29,946 nt of DNA, taken from UMGS755 sp045590535. Lineage in GTDB: Bacteria > Bacillota > Clostridia > UBA1381 > UBA9506. Positions 29,710-29,946 of the stretch are shown here, one piece after another. The notes beneath the pieces are model-generated. The model saw only the letters and a program-made list of their open reading frames with translations. It did not search any database and was not told the origin of the DNA. The position numbers and the translations under genes are program-made. Location of the stretch: positions 1 to 29,946 of the forward strand of contig JAZNRE010000013.1 in NCBI GenBank assembly GCA_045590535.1. The letters are read 5' to 3'. The number at the start of each line of letters is the position of its first letter. The stretch's first letter is position 1.

Positions 29710-29946
29710 TCTTTTCACTCCTTGCAGATATATTATTTAATAATTCTTTTATTGTTGCTCTAAAACTGTCTATATCACTTGCAGAGGCATTAAACAAAGG
29801 CGAAAAATCTATGTCTATGCTCTTCAAAAAATTATCTTTACCCCCTACACAATTTTCTATAAATTGTGTGATATATCGGGGGAGATTTCCATTCTCTAAT
29901 TCTTTTACTTTATCAAAAAAATTGTTTTTATCGGCGGGAGCATTTA
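29702..29946 (-). CDS. Partial gene of unknown function (C-terminal 80 residues)
   Basis: An open frame enters from the window edge on the minus strand and stops at 29702, overlapping the SLOG gene start. The visible C-terminus is acidic and helical (DKNNFFDKVKELENGNL, then FIENCVGGKDNFLKSIDID and a tail ending RSEKNV). No domain is recognised. The overlap implies translational coupling with the SLOG gene. Confidence 0.65.
   Translation of the reverse strand, partial: NAPADKNNFFDKVKELENGNLPRYITQFIENCVGGKDNFLKSIDIDFSPLFNASASDIDSFRATIKELLNNISARSEKNV

Larger units (their letters stand above)
22290..29946. mobile_element. Integrative element inserted in comM (one end visible)
   Basis: From comM rightwards the DNA is clearly more AT-rich than the chromosome. 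It holds a large serine recombinase at the edge, a methyltransferase-nuclease pair, two small winged-helix-type proteins, a tyrosine recombinase, hairpin-rich non-coding DNA, a SLOG protein and a partial gene. No conjugation, capsid or tail genes are seen in the visible part. The second boundary is beyond the window. The presence of two unrelated recombinases may mean a composite or nested element. Confidence 0.82.

Overview
The window reads as a low-to-mid-GC Bacillota (Clostridia-like, probably gut-type anaerobe) chromosome. The evidence is strong AGGAGG-type ribosome binding sites, sigma-A promoters with 17-bp spacers in front of most operons, many intrinsic terminators, a DUF1385 (YqhQ)-prmC pair, a DegV protein, a fused flavodiiron protein and a two-gene (half-size) ChrA transporter. 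Genus cannot be assigned from sequence alone.

Layout. (1) Bases 1-~318 are a GC-rich 3' end of a family-4 glycosyltransferase that breaks off abruptly; this may be an assembly join. (2) 379-6342 (minus) is one catabolic operon: fructuronate reductase-like SDR, mannonate dehydratase UxuA, three Gfo/Idh/MocA oxidoreductases and a TIM-barrel sugar isomerase/epimerase. It is divergent from an AraC regulator (6522-7349), and the two promoters share a perfect inverted repeat over both -35 boxes. (3) 7443-19225 (plus) holds housekeeping genes: dnaE, yqhQ-like/prmC, degV, a multi-spanning membrane protein, a flavodiiron-flavin reductase-rubredoxin fusion, a small Cys-containing protein and an HtrA protease. 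Most units have their own promoter and terminator. (4) 19287-21124 holds a palindromically organised ATGATG/CATCAT repeat, tRNA-Leu(TAA), the ChrA pair and tRNA-Thr(GGT). (5) sfsA converges on the 3' part of comM/yifB, which is cut at about 22.3 kb.

(6) From about 22.3 kb to the window end the DNA becomes AT-rich and is an integrative element inserted in comM. It carries a large serine recombinase at its edge, a tightly coupled pair (EcoRI-family adenine methyltransferase plus single-chain DUF262-HNH nuclease), two small winged-helix-type proteins, a tyrosine recombinase, a 560-bp non-coding stretch full of hairpins, a SLOG-family protein and the end of an unidentified gene. The other element end lies outside the window.

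How it fits together: the left operon probably feeds hexuronate-derived or oxidised sugars into the mannonate/KDG route under AraC control. The methyltransferase-DUF262-HNH pair is the best candidate for an under-described defence (restriction-modification-like) module. The element's regulator genes carry a recurring TTTTATC-N6-GATAAAA palindrome that could be the element's own control site.
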